A DNA stretch of 64,000 bases, taken from contig NZ_MPDK01000012.1 of the NCBI RefSeq assembly GCF_003144315.1, positions 1 to 64,000 of the forward strand, in the 5' to 3' direction. Source of the DNA: Sulfoacidibacillus thermotolerans. GTDB taxonomy: Bacteria; Bacillota; Bacilli; Alicyclobacillales; SLC66. The position numbers and the translations under genes were made by a program. The notes beneath the pieces were generated by a model. It had not been told where the DNA came from, ran no database searches, and worked only from the letters and a program-made list of their open reading frames with translations. This document shows positions 35,748-44,237 of the stretch, piece after piece; position 1 is the stretch's first letter; the number at the start of each line of letters is the position of its first letter.

Positions 35748-37172
35748 ATGAGCGAACACCATGTAGTTATTATTGGAGGAGGGATTACTGGACTTGTCGC
35801 CGCCTATCAATTGCGTAAATTACACGATGCAGGAATCCTCCCCATTCACTGCACAGTGATTGAGCAAGACCATCGTTTGGGTGGAAAGATTCATACGAGA
35901 AAAACGGAACAGTACCTACTTGAACTCGGCCCAGACTCAATTTATACACGCAAACCAGCTGGAATTGAATTCTTACATGAACTTGGCTTAACAGATGAGA
36001 TTGTACCAGCAAATCCCAGTGGAGGCACTTTTGTATGGCATCATCATCGCCTGCAGCCACTCCCCCCAGGTGTTAATACGGGAGTACCCACCGATTTAGG
36101 AGCCTTTGCTAAAACGCAGTTGTTGAGCATGAAAGGTAAACTGCGCGCTCTAGCTGACTTAGTGTTACCTTTTGAACCTTATCCAGCCGATATAGCATTA
36201 GGTAAATTGTTGCGCAAGCGCCTTGGCGATGAGGTCGTGGACCTCATCGCATCTCCACTGCTTGCTGGAATTCACGCCGGAGACATCGACCGTTTGAGTC
36301 TTGATGCCACAATGCCTATGTGGAGAACTTTATACGAAAAACACCGCAGTTTAATCATTGGGGCTTTATCACAAAAGAAAAAAGTGGTGAAAAGGCCGAC
36401 TATTCCTGCTCAACCCATGTTTATCAATCTTAAGGGCGGGCTAGAGCAACTGATTGAACGCACAGTTACGCAAATTCGCGATTTTGCCGATCTGCGCACA
36501 GAAACACGAGCCATGGAAATTATAAAATCCAACTTAAACTATACAATAAAAATCATGGAAAAGGGGGCGACTTCGTACCTTCAGGCGGATGCCGTCATTC
36601 TCGCTACACCCGCCTTCGCGGCAGCAGAAATCCTTTCTCCACTTGGTGTATCGGTAGAGCATTTACAATCCATTCGCTATGCTTCGACAGCCACCATCTC
36701 TCTTGGCTACAATCGCGCTTTTGCTCTTCCAATATCGGGTTCAGGATATCTTGTACCGCGTACGGAAGGCAGCAACCTAACAGCCTGTACGATCATATCC
36801 AACAAGTGGAGTCACGCTTCCAAGCAAGGAAATCTTTTAATTCGCTGCTATGTCGGACGTGACGGTCAAGAAGAAGCATTGAAATGGGACGATGAACACT
36901 TACTCAAAGCAACCTTAGAGGAATTAAAGGAAAGCATGGGCATACCAGAGAGCCCTGATTTTGTCGAAATCAAACGCTGGATGTCATCCATGCCACAGTA
37001 CGATGTCGGACATTTAGATCGCCTGCGCCAAATTGATCAGGATCTCGTGTCCTTTCCAGGGATCTATCTTGCCGGAGCGGCCTATCGCGGGCTAGGCATT
37101 CCAGATTGCATTAAAGACGCCAAGCGCGTCGTGGAACAATTGGAACATGATTTACTTAACAGTGTAAAATAG
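35748..37172 (+). CDS. hemY: Protoporphyrinogen/coproporphyrinogen III oxidase (HemY/CgoX)
   Basis: 474 residues from ATG 35748 behind GAGGT; the longer frame adds 27 unlikely residues. FAD-binding HVVIIGGGITGLVAAYQL, then EQDHRLGGKI, SPLLAGIHAGDIDRLS and the C-terminal FAD motif LAGAAYRGLGIPDCI. In Gram-positive bacteria this flavoenzyme oxidises coproporphyrinogen III to coproporphyrin III in the haem pathway. HemE and HemH are not adjacent here. Convergent with nadA. Confidence 0.93.
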   Translation: MSEHHVVIIGGGITGLVAAYQLRKLHDAGILPIHCTVIEQDHRLGGKIHTRKTEQYLLELGPDSIYTRKPAGIEFLHELGLTDEIVPANPSGGTFVWHHHRLQPLPPGVNTGVPTDLGAFAKTQLLSMKGKLRALADLVLPFEPYPADIALGKLLRKRLGDEVVDLIASPLLAGIHAGDIDRLSLDATMPMWRTLYEKHRSLIIGALSQKKKVVKRPTIPAQPMFINLKGGLEQLIERTVTQIRDFADLRTETRAMEIIKSNLNYTIKIMEKGATSYLQADAVILATPAFAAAEILSPLGVSVEHLQSIRYASTATISLGYNRAFALPISGSGYLVPRTEGSNLTACTIISNKWSHASKQGNLLIRCYVGRDGQEEALKWDDEHLLKATLEELKESMGIPESPDFVEIKRWMSSMPQYDVGHLDRLRQIDQDLVSFPGIYLAGAAYRGLGIPDCIKDAKRVVEQLEHDLLNSVK

Positions 37173-37185
37173 CTAAATCCTCATA

Positions 37186-37225
37186 AAACGGCGAACGAAC
37201 ACAATAGGTGTTTAGTTCGCCGTTT
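37186..37225. terminator. Bidirectional terminator between hemY and nadA
   Basis: Arms AAACGGCGAAC / GTTCGCCGTTT around an 18-base loop, 14 bases after hemY and 21 bases after the nadA stop on the other strand. The A/T ends give short T-tracts on both strands. Confidence 0.75.
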
Positions 37226-37245
37226 CCCAATGCTCCTTGAGGCGA

Positions 37246-38346
37246 TCAAGACTGAGCCAACATGCGGTCGATAGCTACTCTTGCCATCTCTTGAACACTC
37301 GAAGGTACTGAGATAATATTTTGTGGGTTGCCTTCGATCAAATGTTCTAAAGATGCAAGTAAATGAGGTCGATCAATTCGATTCATCGTCAGACACGGAC
37401 AAACCATTTCATTCAATGAAATGATAAACTGTTCCGGATGTTCCTTCGCCAGCCGATTCACTAAATTATGTTCTGTTCCAATTGCCCATTTGGATCCAGG
37501 CGCGGCACTTTGTACGGCTTTGATAATATAATCTGTAGAGCCATTCGCATCCGATAATTGGACCGTTTCATACATGCACTCGGGATGTACCAAAACGCGA
37601 ATATCTGGATACTTTTTGCGAACTTCGCGCACGTGATTCGGTGTGAATTTTTGATGCACTGAGCAGTGCCCTTTCCACAATATGAGCAACGATTCCCCTT
37701 CACCATGAGGGAATTCCAACTCCATCTCCTGTGGATTATATACGCTCATATCTCGCAAAGAAATTCCAAGCTTCACCCCTGTATTGCGACCCAAATGCTG
37801 ATCCGGCAAAAATAACACGCGCGCCCGCTCCTTCAACGCATAAGCAAGTATGCGCTCGGCGTTTGATGAGGTGACTGTAAGTCCGCCATGTCGTCCAACA
37901 AACGCCTTGACCTCAGCCGTTGAGTTCACATACGTCACTGGAAGAATGGACGCCCCAAACCGATCAGTAAGATATTCCCAACTCTCTTCCACTTCTCGAA
38001 TATCTGCCATATCTGCCATCGAACAGCCTGCGCGTAAATCTGGAAGAATAACTCGCTGCCGGTCAGACGTCAAAATATCTGTGGTTTCCGCCATAAAATG
38101 TACACCACAAAAGACGATATAAGATGCTTCTGTAAGTGTCGCTGCGATGCGCGCCAATTGTAAGGAGTCACCTTTGTAATCTGCATACTGCAGGACATCG
38201 TCGCGCTGATAATGGTGCCCCACAATGACCACATCACGACCAAGTGTCGCTTTTGCTGTCGCAATGCGATCATCCAATTCCATGGACTCCATGGGTGCTC
38301 TCGTTGTCTCCAAGATCGGATCAAGCGAAACAGAATGAAAAACCAT
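37246..38346 (-). CDS. nadA: Quinolinate synthase A
   Basis: 366 residues. Condenses iminoaspartate with dihydroxyacetone phosphate to quinolinate for NAD synthesis, using a [4Fe-4S] cluster. Landmarks are VGHHYQRDDVLQYADYKGDS, FCGVHFMAETTDIL, the cluster Cys in LRAGCSMAD, WKGHCSVHQKF, VHPECMYETV and MVCPCLTMNRI. The set of three cluster Cys and the length fit the long Bacillus-type NadA. nadB and nadC are not next to it. The divergent nifS gene would supply sulfur for the cluster. Confidence 0.95.
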   Translation of the reverse strand: MVFHSVSLDPILETTRAPMESMELDDRIATAKATLGRDVVIVGHHYQRDDVLQYADYKGDSLQLARIAATLTEASYIVFCGVHFMAETTDILTSDRQRVILPDLRAGCSMADMADIREVEESWEYLTDRFGASILPVTYVNSTAEVKAFVGRHGGLTVTSSNAERILAYALKERARVLFLPDQHLGRNTGVKLGISLRDMSVYNPQEMELEFPHGEGESLLILWKGHCSVHQKFTPNHVREVRKKYPDIRVLVHPECMYETVQLSDANGSTDYIIKAVQSAAPGSKWAIGTEHNLVNRLAKEHPEQFIISLNEMVCPCLTMNRIDRPHLLASLEHLIEGNPQNIISVPSSVQEMARVAIDRMLAQS

Positions 38347-38426
38347 ACGACCCTACTCCCTTTCAATGGACATGAGCGAATCATCCCGTATGAGTTTCCT
38401 GCTATGAATCTTAAAATCCTTGCTTA

Positions 38427-38454
38427 TTGTCAATACTGATATATAGTCTATAGT
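38427..38454 (+). promoter_or_regulatory. Promoter of the nifS-like gene
   Basis: TTGTCA, 16-base spacer, TATAGT, about 38 bases before ATG 38492, in an A/T-rich stretch of TATA repeats. A second TATAGT at 38442-38447 lies too close to the -35. I saw no clear NadR/NiaR box. Confidence 0.55.
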
Positions 38455-38491
38455 ATATACAAAACGATAAAAAAGAGGGAAGACTTCTTTT

Positions 38492-39679
38492 ATGCTAGAC
38501 ATTCGCAAATATTTTGATCATGCTGCAACCACTCCGCTACGTATGGAGGCTTTGGATATTCTTCAACGCTACCTAGTCGAAGACTTTGGTAATCCTAATA
38601 GCCTGCATCAGTTTGGTTATGCAGCAAAAGAAGCACTCGAAACGGCGCGACAGGTGATTGCTGACTCGATCGGCGCAATGAGTTCTGAAATCATTTTTAC
38701 AGGTAGTGGGACAGAATCGAACAACCTTGCGCTTCTTGGTGCCGCGAGGCACCTGCGCAAACTCAAAAAAGGCAACCACATCATTACAAGCTGCATAGAA
38801 CATCCCTCTGTGCTAAAAACGTGTGACGCACTTGAAAGGGAAGGATTTCGCGTCACGCGCATCCCTGTAGACCAGAATGGACAGGTCAACCCAGAAGATG
38901 TGCGAGCAGAAATGCGCTCTGATACAATACTTGTCAGCATCATGCATGCAAACAATGTTGTGGGCACGATCCAAAAAATTGCTGAAATTGGCGAACTTAC
39001 GCGCGAACGTGGCATTTGGTTGCATTCTGACGCTGTACAAACCTATGGCAAAGTTCCGATTTGCGTCTCTGATCTCGCAGTGGATCTCTTAACACTAAAT
39101 GCACATAAGATTGGGGGGCCTAAAGGAGTCGCTGCACTCTATATGCGTAAGGGGATTCGCCTTTTGCCCGTGCTTTTTGGCGGAAGTCAAGAGCGAGGTT
39201 TGCGCCCTGCCACGCAAAACGTGGCACTCATCGCAGCATTTGCAGAAGCTGCAAAACTTGCCGTCCGTGAACAAGAACAAGAAACGCAACGCCTACAGAC
39301 GTTGCGTAAATATCTGATCGAGCAACTGACCACACAAATTGCTGGTTGTCGACTGAATGGTCATCCACAAGATGCACTCGCTACACATGTGAACATCAGC
39401 ATCGCACAGATCGAAGGGCAAGCTCTGATGTTAGAACTTGATCGACTTGGCTTTGCCACTTCGAGCGGTTCAGCCTGTAGTTCGACCGATCATGAACCTT
39501 CTTATGTTCTTCTTGCCATGGGCAAAAGTAGCAAAACAGCTCTAGAAAGCCTGCGCATCACAATGGGACGTACAACGACTCGTGAGAGTGTTGATTTACT
39601 GGTCGCAGCACTGCAGGAAATAGTAACCACATGGCGGAGCGCTAGAAACATTCCTGAGTTTACAGCTAAGATCCATTAG
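38492..39679 (+). CDS. nifS: Cysteine desulfurase (NifS/IscS family)
   Basis: 395 residues, class V aminotransferase fold. FDHAATTPLRMEAL, GNPNSLHQFG, TGSGTESNNLAL, the PLP lysine in NAHKIGGPKGVAAL, and the active-site Cys in SSGSACSSTDHEPS of the group I loop. It removes sulfur from cysteine for Fe-S clusters or selenium from selenocysteine. It is divergent from nadA, as NifS-type enzymes serving NadA often are, and its stop overlaps the end of convergent selD, so a part in selenium supply is also possible. Confidence 0.92.
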   Translation: MLDIRKYFDHAATTPLRMEALDILQRYLVEDFGNPNSLHQFGYAAKEALETARQVIADSIGAMSSEIIFTGSGTESNNLALLGAARHLRKLKKGNHIITSCIEHPSVLKTCDALEREGFRVTRIPVDQNGQVNPEDVRAEMRSDTILVSIMHANNVVGTIQKIAEIGELTRERGIWLHSDAVQTYGKVPICVSDLAVDLLTLNAHKIGGPKGVAALYMRKGIRLLPVLFGGSQERGLRPATQNVALIAAFAEAAKLAVREQEQETQRLQTLRKYLIEQLTTQIAGCRLNGHPQDALATHVNISIAQIEGQALMLELDRLGFATSSGSACSSTDHEPSYVLLAMGKSSKTALESLRITMGRTTTRESVDLLVAALQEIVTTWRSARNIPEFTAKIH

Positions 39680-40794
39680 TTTCTGATGACACGGATTCTC
39701 CCGCTCGCAGACGCAGTAAATTCACCAATCAAAGCACTTTGTTCCATTCCCTTTGCCTGCAGATCTCGCAAAAGCAGATCTGCATTGGCCTGAGGAAGCG
39801 CAATCAATAGTCCTCCAGATGTCACTGCGTCAGCGAGGATCGCATACAAAATGTCATCAAATGGCCCCACTACATCGAGTGCAGCTTTCACATACGCAAG
39901 GTTGCGCTTACTACCAGACGGAATGAGACCTTTTTCTGCATAATTGCGAACCCCTGCTAACATCGGTATATTTTTCGCAAATAAATTGAGACTAAGACCC
40001 GATCCTTGAATCATTTCAAACGCATGGCCTAAGAGCCCAAACCCTGTTACATCCGTAACAGCATGAACTGGATAATTATGCGCGATTTCAGCTGCGTACT
40101 TGTTTAGCATCGACATCCAGTGTACTGCTTCTGAAATATCGTCCGCACTCGCAAGTCCTTCTTTAATCGCCTTTGAAGTAATTCCCATCCCGATTGGCTT
40201 TGTCAGAATAAGTGCATCGCCATCTTTTGCACCTGCGTTTGTCCAAATCTGATCGGGGTGAATAATTCCTGTCACAGCCATGCCAAATTTAGGATCTCCA
40301 TCATCGATCGAATGACCTCCGACGAGTGTTGCCCCAGCTTCCCGGACTTTATCAGCCCCACCACGCAAGATTTGCGCCAAAATTGCTTTGTCCAACTTAC
40401 TAATTGGGAATCCAACTAAATTTAACACCGTGATCGGTGTACCACCCATCGCGTAAATATCACTTAGGGCATTGGTCGCCGCAATTTGTCCAAAATGATA
40501 GGGATTGTCTACAATAGGGGTAAAATAATCCACGGTTTGGACAATTGCAAGATCTTTCGTCAGGCGATAGACGCCCGCATCATCTGAAGTATCTAGTCCA
40601 ACCAGAAGATCAGGATTCGGTTCAGCCGGTGGTATAAACGACAAAACTTCATGCAGGTCGCCCGGACCTATTTTACATCCTCACCCAGATTTCTCCGTAA
40701 GCGTAGTGAGTCTCACTTCATTTCTGCGGTCAAAAAGCGGCTCTCCATGTTGCAAATAAAAAGAGTGGGCATCCCCTGCTTCATTGTGCGACAA
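39676..40794 (-). CDS. selD: Selenide, water dikinase SelD, selenocysteine-containing
   Basis: 372 residues if UGA at 40683-40681 is read as selenocysteine. Makes selenophosphate from selenide and ATP. TTG 40794 lies 8 bases after GGGAGG. The N-terminus then reads RNEVRLTTLTEKSG-Sec-GCKIGPGDLHEVLSF, where SelD proteins have Cys or Sec in the catalytic loop. The rest is standard: LLVGLDTSDDAGVYRL, TVDYFTPIVDNPYHFGQIAA, TNALSDIYAMGGTPI, VGGHSIDDGDPKFG. An ordinary gene caller stops at the UGA and begins at TTG 40644, losing 50 residues with the Lys and Sec of the active site. The last bases overlap the convergent nifS end by 4. Confidence 0.92.
40655..40669 (-). promoter_or_regulatory. Bacterial SECIS-like hairpin in selD
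   Basis: Beginning 11 bases after the UGA, AGGTC-CGGGC-GACCT forms a perfect 5-bp stem with a 5-base loop containing GG; CAT/ATG can extend it. The position and guanines fit a SelB-binding SECIS element. Confidence 0.65.
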
Positions 40795-40864
40795 TCACAT
40801 CGCCTCCCTGTGCAGCGTCCGCCAAATTCCTGCGAAGCGCTTGTATTATATAAATTCATTGATA

Positions 40865-40893
40865 TTTATAATACTTTTTTATAACTAGCGCAA
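40865..40893 (-). promoter_or_regulatory. Sigma-A-like promoter of selD
   Basis: Minus strand TTGCGC, 17-base spacer, TATAAA, about 70 bases before TTG 40794. A second TATAAT-like hexamer follows in the leader. Confidence 0.5.
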
Positions 40894-40948
40894 GCGAACA
40901 CACCCTTTCTACTTTCCTAATCAGGTGCATAAGAGCTCTTTGCATGCG

Positions 40949-41545
40949 TCAGAGCCCTGTATGCACTGGATCTTCTGCCGATACAATCGCCCAGTATCCA
41001 ACCGTTTGTTTTCCTATTCGAATCATCGTAATAATCGAATGTGCATACCATATTTTCCCGTTTGGTCGCCGGTTGATGAATCTTCCTTCCCAAAACCCTT
41101 GCTGGTCAAGCATTTGATGCATAAGCGGATACTGCATTTCGTTTAGATGATCTAACGAGGCAAGCATTTTAGGTTTGTGGCCGATTAATTGTCCACGTGT
41201 ATATCCGCACATCTTTACAAAGACCTGATTGACATCTACAATCTCATGATTTTCGTCTGTTAAAACAAATCCTTTAGGAGAATACTTCATAAGATATTGT
41301 AAATTTTCTGCGACTACTTTCAGATGCGGACGAGGAATCGGCCTGTATTCAACCGGCGGCACAGAAGTAATCCGATGTGCATTTTTTTGTTCGTAGCGTT
41401 CTATTTCCGCTTCCTCTATCACATATTCCTGTCCATAATTGCCTTCTCTAATCTTTGCAATCAGTTTTCCAGATTTAACCCAGCGTCTCACACTATTAAT
41501 CGAAACGCCCCAACGTTCTGCAGCTTCACGCAGAGTAACCCCCAT
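40949..41545 (-). CDS. HTH (excisionase/MerR-like) plus PAS domain protein
   Basis: 198 residues from ATG 41545 (MGVTLREAAERWGVSINSVR), which follows AAGAAGG. Residues 1-60 form an HTH_17/MerR-like winged helix (VRRWVKSGKLIA...YVIEEAEIERYE). Residues about 85-190 form a PAS domain (NLQYLMKYSPKGFVLTDENH, VDVNQVFVKMCGYTRGQLIG, RRPNGKIWYAHSIITMIR). No output enzyme. It probably couples a ligand- or redox-sensing PAS to DNA binding; targets unknown. It is near the CheY-like/EAL operon but has its own transcription unit. Confidence 0.75.
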   Translation of the reverse strand: MGVTLREAAERWGVSINSVRRWVKSGKLIAKIREGNYGQEYVIEEAEIERYEQKNAHRITSVPPVEYRPIPRPHLKVVAENLQYLMKYSPKGFVLTDENHEIVDVNQVFVKMCGYTRGQLIGHKPKMLASLDHLNEMQYPLMHQMLDQQGFWEGRFINRRPNGKIWYAHSIITMIRIGKQTVGYWAIVSAEDPVHTGL

Positions 41546-41746
41546 TTGTACACCTTCTTCCTGTCGCAAGGAACTCTCGCAGAACCCATTTCATTCGCTT
41601 CTGCATCAACAAGGAAATCAGGGATAAGTGAAGGCTTTTATAGAGCAACCACTTATGCTAGATAAATAGTAGCACATGAGAGATCTATAACGTTTTGCAG
41701 ACTATAGAAAGAACATTTAAGAATCTGTGATCTTTTCCAGATAAAA

Positions 41747-41776
41747 CCCCCAAAAAACGAACATTATGTGCGTTTG
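41747..41776 (-). terminator. Possible terminator after the YvyF-like gene
   Basis: Imperfect stem AACG-x-ACA / TGT-x-CGTT followed on the minus strand by TTTTTTGG, 40-70 bases after the stop at 41817. One mismatch and a short loop keep confidence low. Confidence 0.4.
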
Positions 41777-41816
41777 TAGGGAAGGATAACGACGCAAACC
41801 AACTGCCGGTTGTTCT

Positions 41817-42053
41817 TTAGTCTTTGTGCGAAGGCCCCTGTTTTGGCATAGCATAGATACTTCCATTAGCGAGTATGCGATTTACCACTGCAAGCGATAG
41901 TCCAGTATCCCTCACAAGGGATAAGACATTAGCCCCTCGATGAACCTCTAAATATTGTTTCACAGTATGTTGTGCTTCCTCTAAACATAACGGACAAAGA
42001 TGGGGATCGGAACTCGAAAATAGTCCCCCGCATTTTCTACAATGTTTTAACAC
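41817..42053 (-). CDS. yvyF: YvyF-like flagellar-operon zinc-ribbon protein
   Basis: 78 residues from GTG 42053, 7 bases after GGAGG; the longer frame (95 aa) overlaps the cheY-like gene. Begins VLKHCRKCGGLFSSSDPHLC then PLCLEEAQHTVKQYLE, a CxxC...CxxC ribbon, then a helix-turn-helix-like VLSLVRDTGLSLAVVNRILA. This matches the plan of YvyF (TIGR03826), encoded near flgM in Bacillus flagellar operons. Here it follows a CheY-like gene and an EAL gene, supporting a motility role. Confidence 0.72.
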   Translation of the reverse strand: MLKHCRKCGGLFSSSDPHLCPLCLEEAQHTVKQYLEVHRGANVLSLVRDTGLSLAVVNRILANGSIYAMPKQGPSHKD

Positions 42054-42057
42054 ACGC

Positions 42058-42438
42058 TCACCTCCAGTAGCGCATAATACTTTTAATTTCTTGACATAGT
42101 TCATAAGCTTGAAAAGGCTTAGTCACAAAACCTGCAGCTCCAGCTTGAATGGCCTCCATCACCAAATCCTTTTGTCCAATTGCTGAAATCATGACCACAA
42201 GTGCCTCTTGATGCTGAGTTTTTAACTCTTTTAGCGCTGAAACTCCGTCCTGCTTAGGCATTGTAATATCCATTGTTACTAGATCCGGACCACAAGTTTC
42301 ATACAGTTGAAGCACTTGTGTCCCATCTGATGCCTCTCCTACCACTTCCCAACCACAAGAAGTTACGACCTGCCGTATGACACCTCGCATAAAAAGGGAA
42401 TCGTCGACAATCATGATCCGCAAGGGCCATCCCCCCAT
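42058..42438 (-). CDS. CheY-like single-domain response regulator
   Basis: 126 residues, a receiver domain with no output. Acidic pair in IMIVDDSLFMR, phospho-acceptor Asp in VTMDITMPKQDG, Thr/Ser in VVMISAIGQ, and Lys in FVTKPFQ. The DITMPxxDGV and KPF features are those of CheY/Spo0F-type proteins. It would be phosphorylated by CheA and interact with the flagellar switch or a partner. ATG 42438 is 8 bases after AGGGGAG. It lies 18 bases after the EAL gene, thus in an operon under the c-di-GMP riboswitch. Confidence 0.9.
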   Translation of the reverse strand: MGGWPLRIMIVDDSLFMRGVIRQVVTSCGWEVVGEASDGTQVLQLYETCGPDLVTMDITMPKQDGVSALKELKTQHQEALVVMISAIGQKDLVMEAIQAGAAGFVTKPFQAYELCQEIKSIMRYWR

Positions 42439-42456
42439 TTGTGTAACTCCCCTGTT

Positions 42457-43420
42457 TTAAAGATCACCTTTAAATACATGGTATGAAAGTAAAAGGAGAT
42501 CAAGCGACTTCCCCATCGCAACGACCTGTGCATCAGAAAACGGTCTGTCCCTATGCATAACCATGCTGTGCAACCCCTCTTTTTGCAATTCAATTTGAGC
42601 TAATAACCATGGCGTTTCAGACATTTTCAAAGGTTTACTCCAATAAAATCCCTGACTTAAATGCACTCCAAGCTCGCGAAGAAGATGTAAGTCTTCCCAT
42701 TCTTCAACTCCTTCGGCGACAATTTTCGTTGATTCTGGGATGACTTTAAGTAACCTCTCTACTTGTTTCTGTTGTTGAATCGAACGTGCAAGTCCCTGTA
42801 TCATCGATTTATCGATCTTCACATACTCTGGATGTATCCTGCCCACTTTATCGAGCAGATCTGGTAAATCAGCATCTTCCTGAAGATCGTCGAGAGCAAA
42901 ATACACACCTTGTGACCGCAGCCTGTCGATGGCAGATACTATTTCTTTTGTACAATAAGGAATATACTCAACGAGCTCAATGACAAGTTCCATAGATAGC
43001 TGACGAAAGCGCCCAGCAATCCGTTCTAAAAAGTGGACAAAGCGCGCATCCAATAAATTAGTTGGGATGACATTAATAAATAACGTTTTACAAGACAAAG
43101 AATCATATTGAAAATGGGCAATTGCTTGTTCAAATGCCAAACGATCCGCTGCAGCTTGCTGATTGCAACGAGCTGCACTTTTAAAAAAAATATCAGGGGG
43201 GAAAAACCGCTGATTGAGATAGGGTCGACTTAAGGCTTCATGTGCAATCACTTGCCCGCGGCGATGATCGACAATCGGTTGGTATAATGTATAGAGGGAC
43301 TTCTTTTTTAATACTTCTGAAACCCACCGCTTTTGCAATATTACATTATTTGGTTTTATAGGGTGATTATACCCCCCCCCCCCCCGAGTTGGGATAATTT
43401 AACATATAATGCGTCTGCAT
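42457..43420 (-). CDS. EAL c-di-GMP phosphodiesterase with poly-G tract in the coding region (out of frame as sequenced)
   Basis: Paralogue of the EAL gene at 24296-25257, with intact catalytic motifs: HEALSRP, LFINVIP, VIELVEY, ALDDLQED, YVKIDKS, AEGVE, SQGFYWS. The plain open frame begins at TTG 43338. The better start is ATG 43420, 7 bases after AGAGGG, encoding MQTHYMLNYPNS and then Gly codons of a G14 tract (43372-43385). With 14 G the frame ends at GTA-TAA just after the tract; with 13 (or 16) G it reads YNHPIKPNNVILQKRWVSEV into the EAL domain. The translated flanks on both sides of the tract align with those of the first EAL gene. A c-di-GMP riboswitch precedes it. Confidence 0.85.
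43372..43385 (-). repeat. Homopolymeric G14 tract inside the second EAL gene
   Basis: Fourteen consecutive C on the plus strand. The tract follows an Asn-Ser pair, as the other tract follows Asn-Gln, and the downstream PIKP aligns with PITP. Frame is restored with 3k+1 G residues (13 or 16). Confidence 0.9.
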
Positions 43421-43442
43421 ACACATTCCCTCTCCCTGAATA

Positions 43443-43478
43443 GAATAGAAAAGCAACCTTAATTTCGCTAAGGTTGCC
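43443..43478 (-). terminator. Riboswitch-linked intrinsic terminator
   Basis: GGCAACCTTA-GCGAAAT-TAAGGTTGC followed by TTTTCTATTCT on the minus strand, between the aptamer and ATG 43420. Its 5' arm GGCAACC is complementary to GGGTTGCC of the aptamer's closing stem, so aptamer and terminator arms can compete. Confidence 0.88.
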
Positions 43479-43490
43479 AAAAGTAAATAC

Positions 43491-43572
43491 AAGCGGCAAC
43501 CCGGCTGTCATAGGCTTCGCTGCCCTTAGACCCGTGGCTTTGCGCCCTAACGTTTCCGTTAGTTTGCCTTGA
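43491..43572 (-). ncRNA. Cyclic-di-GMP-I (GEMM) riboswitch aptamer
   Basis: Minus strand begins AAGGCAAAC, then CTAACG-GAAA-CGTTAG (stem capped by a GNRA tetraloop), GGGCGCAAAGCC (the conserved GCAAAGCC core), GGGTCTAAGG with later CCTATGAC (tetraloop receptor, CUAAG/UAUG) and closes with GCCGGGTTGCCG. Every conserved block of the GEMM-I consensus is present in order. It controls the EAL gene and the downstream cheY-like and yvyF-like genes. Confidence 0.94.
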
Positions 43573-43679
43573 AACACTCGATATATGTCGCTGCTTAAGA
43601 AGAATACTTTTATTTTCCGTCAATCTTCGACATTTTTCAAGTTATTTTTTGCTTTATTCATGTAAAATCAAGCTAAGTG

Positions 43680-44126
43680 CTAGTTCCGTTCTTTCATACT
43701 GTGACGTATGAGACGCAACTGCATGCCATAAACAACAATCGCTAAAATAAAACCGAGCGCCATCAAAAAAGACGTAATATTTTGCTGCCCATTTGTCAAA
43801 AATGCCATTCCACTGCCCCATGAAAAAAGAATAAAGAAGAATCCTAAGACAGAAAGCAAAATGGCTGACTTTCCCTGAGAAGAAATGGTGAGAAACATCA
43901 CAATCATTGATAAAAAGACGATAAGGGTCCCAATAAAAATGTGAGCCATCGTCACCGGACTATGTTGCATCACCCACGTCATCGCATTTCCGCCCGGAGT
44001 AGAGCCTGGGAATTGTACATAGAGATTTACGATCATCCCAAAAATAAATTGCGCTGCTAACACATAAAGTACGAACACGATACTTTTACGCAACAAGGTC
44101 AACGAACGTGCTTGTTTTTCATCCAT
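43680..44126 (-). CDS. Four-helix membrane protein, unrecognised
   Basis: 148 residues from ATG 44126 (MDEKQARSLTLLRKSIVFVL), which follows GGAGG. Four predicted spans (about 14-35, 58-80, 86-107, 115-138), with a conserved-looking loop NLYVQFPGSTPGGNAMTWVM and a His in SPVTMAHIFIG. No family recognised; the size and loop resemble small membrane proteins seen near cytochrome or haem A functions, but that is a guess. It lies between a terminator and the riboswitch region. Confidence 0.65.
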   Translation of the reverse strand: MDEKQARSLTLLRKSIVFVLYVLAAQFIFGMIVNLYVQFPGSTPGGNAMTWVMQHSPVTMAHIFIGTLIVFLSMIVMFLTISSQGKSAILLSVLGFFFILFSWGSGMAFLTNGQQNITSFLMALGFILAIVVYGMQLRLIRHSMKERN

Positions 44127-44187
44127 CAGCAACCCCTCCACGCTCACGAGCAATTTTGCTATTTAGTATAATCTAACTTAAAAAAGA

Positions 44188-44216
44188 ACACAAAAGGCCC
44201 TTGCTTCCGCAAGGGC
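44188..44216 (-). terminator. Terminator of the gabD-like gene
   Basis: GCCCTTGC-TTCC-GCAAGGGC hairpin followed on the minus strand by CTTTTG, 22 bases after the stop codon. Confidence 0.85.
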
Positions 44217-44237
44217 ACATTGTTTTTCAGTGATAAT

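Noticed and set aside
43356-43577. A 73-codon minus-strand frame ending in LGGGGGIITL
   Set aside because: It lies on the c-di-GMP riboswitch and its terminator, and reads the G14 tract in another frame; the RNA structure explains the sequence.
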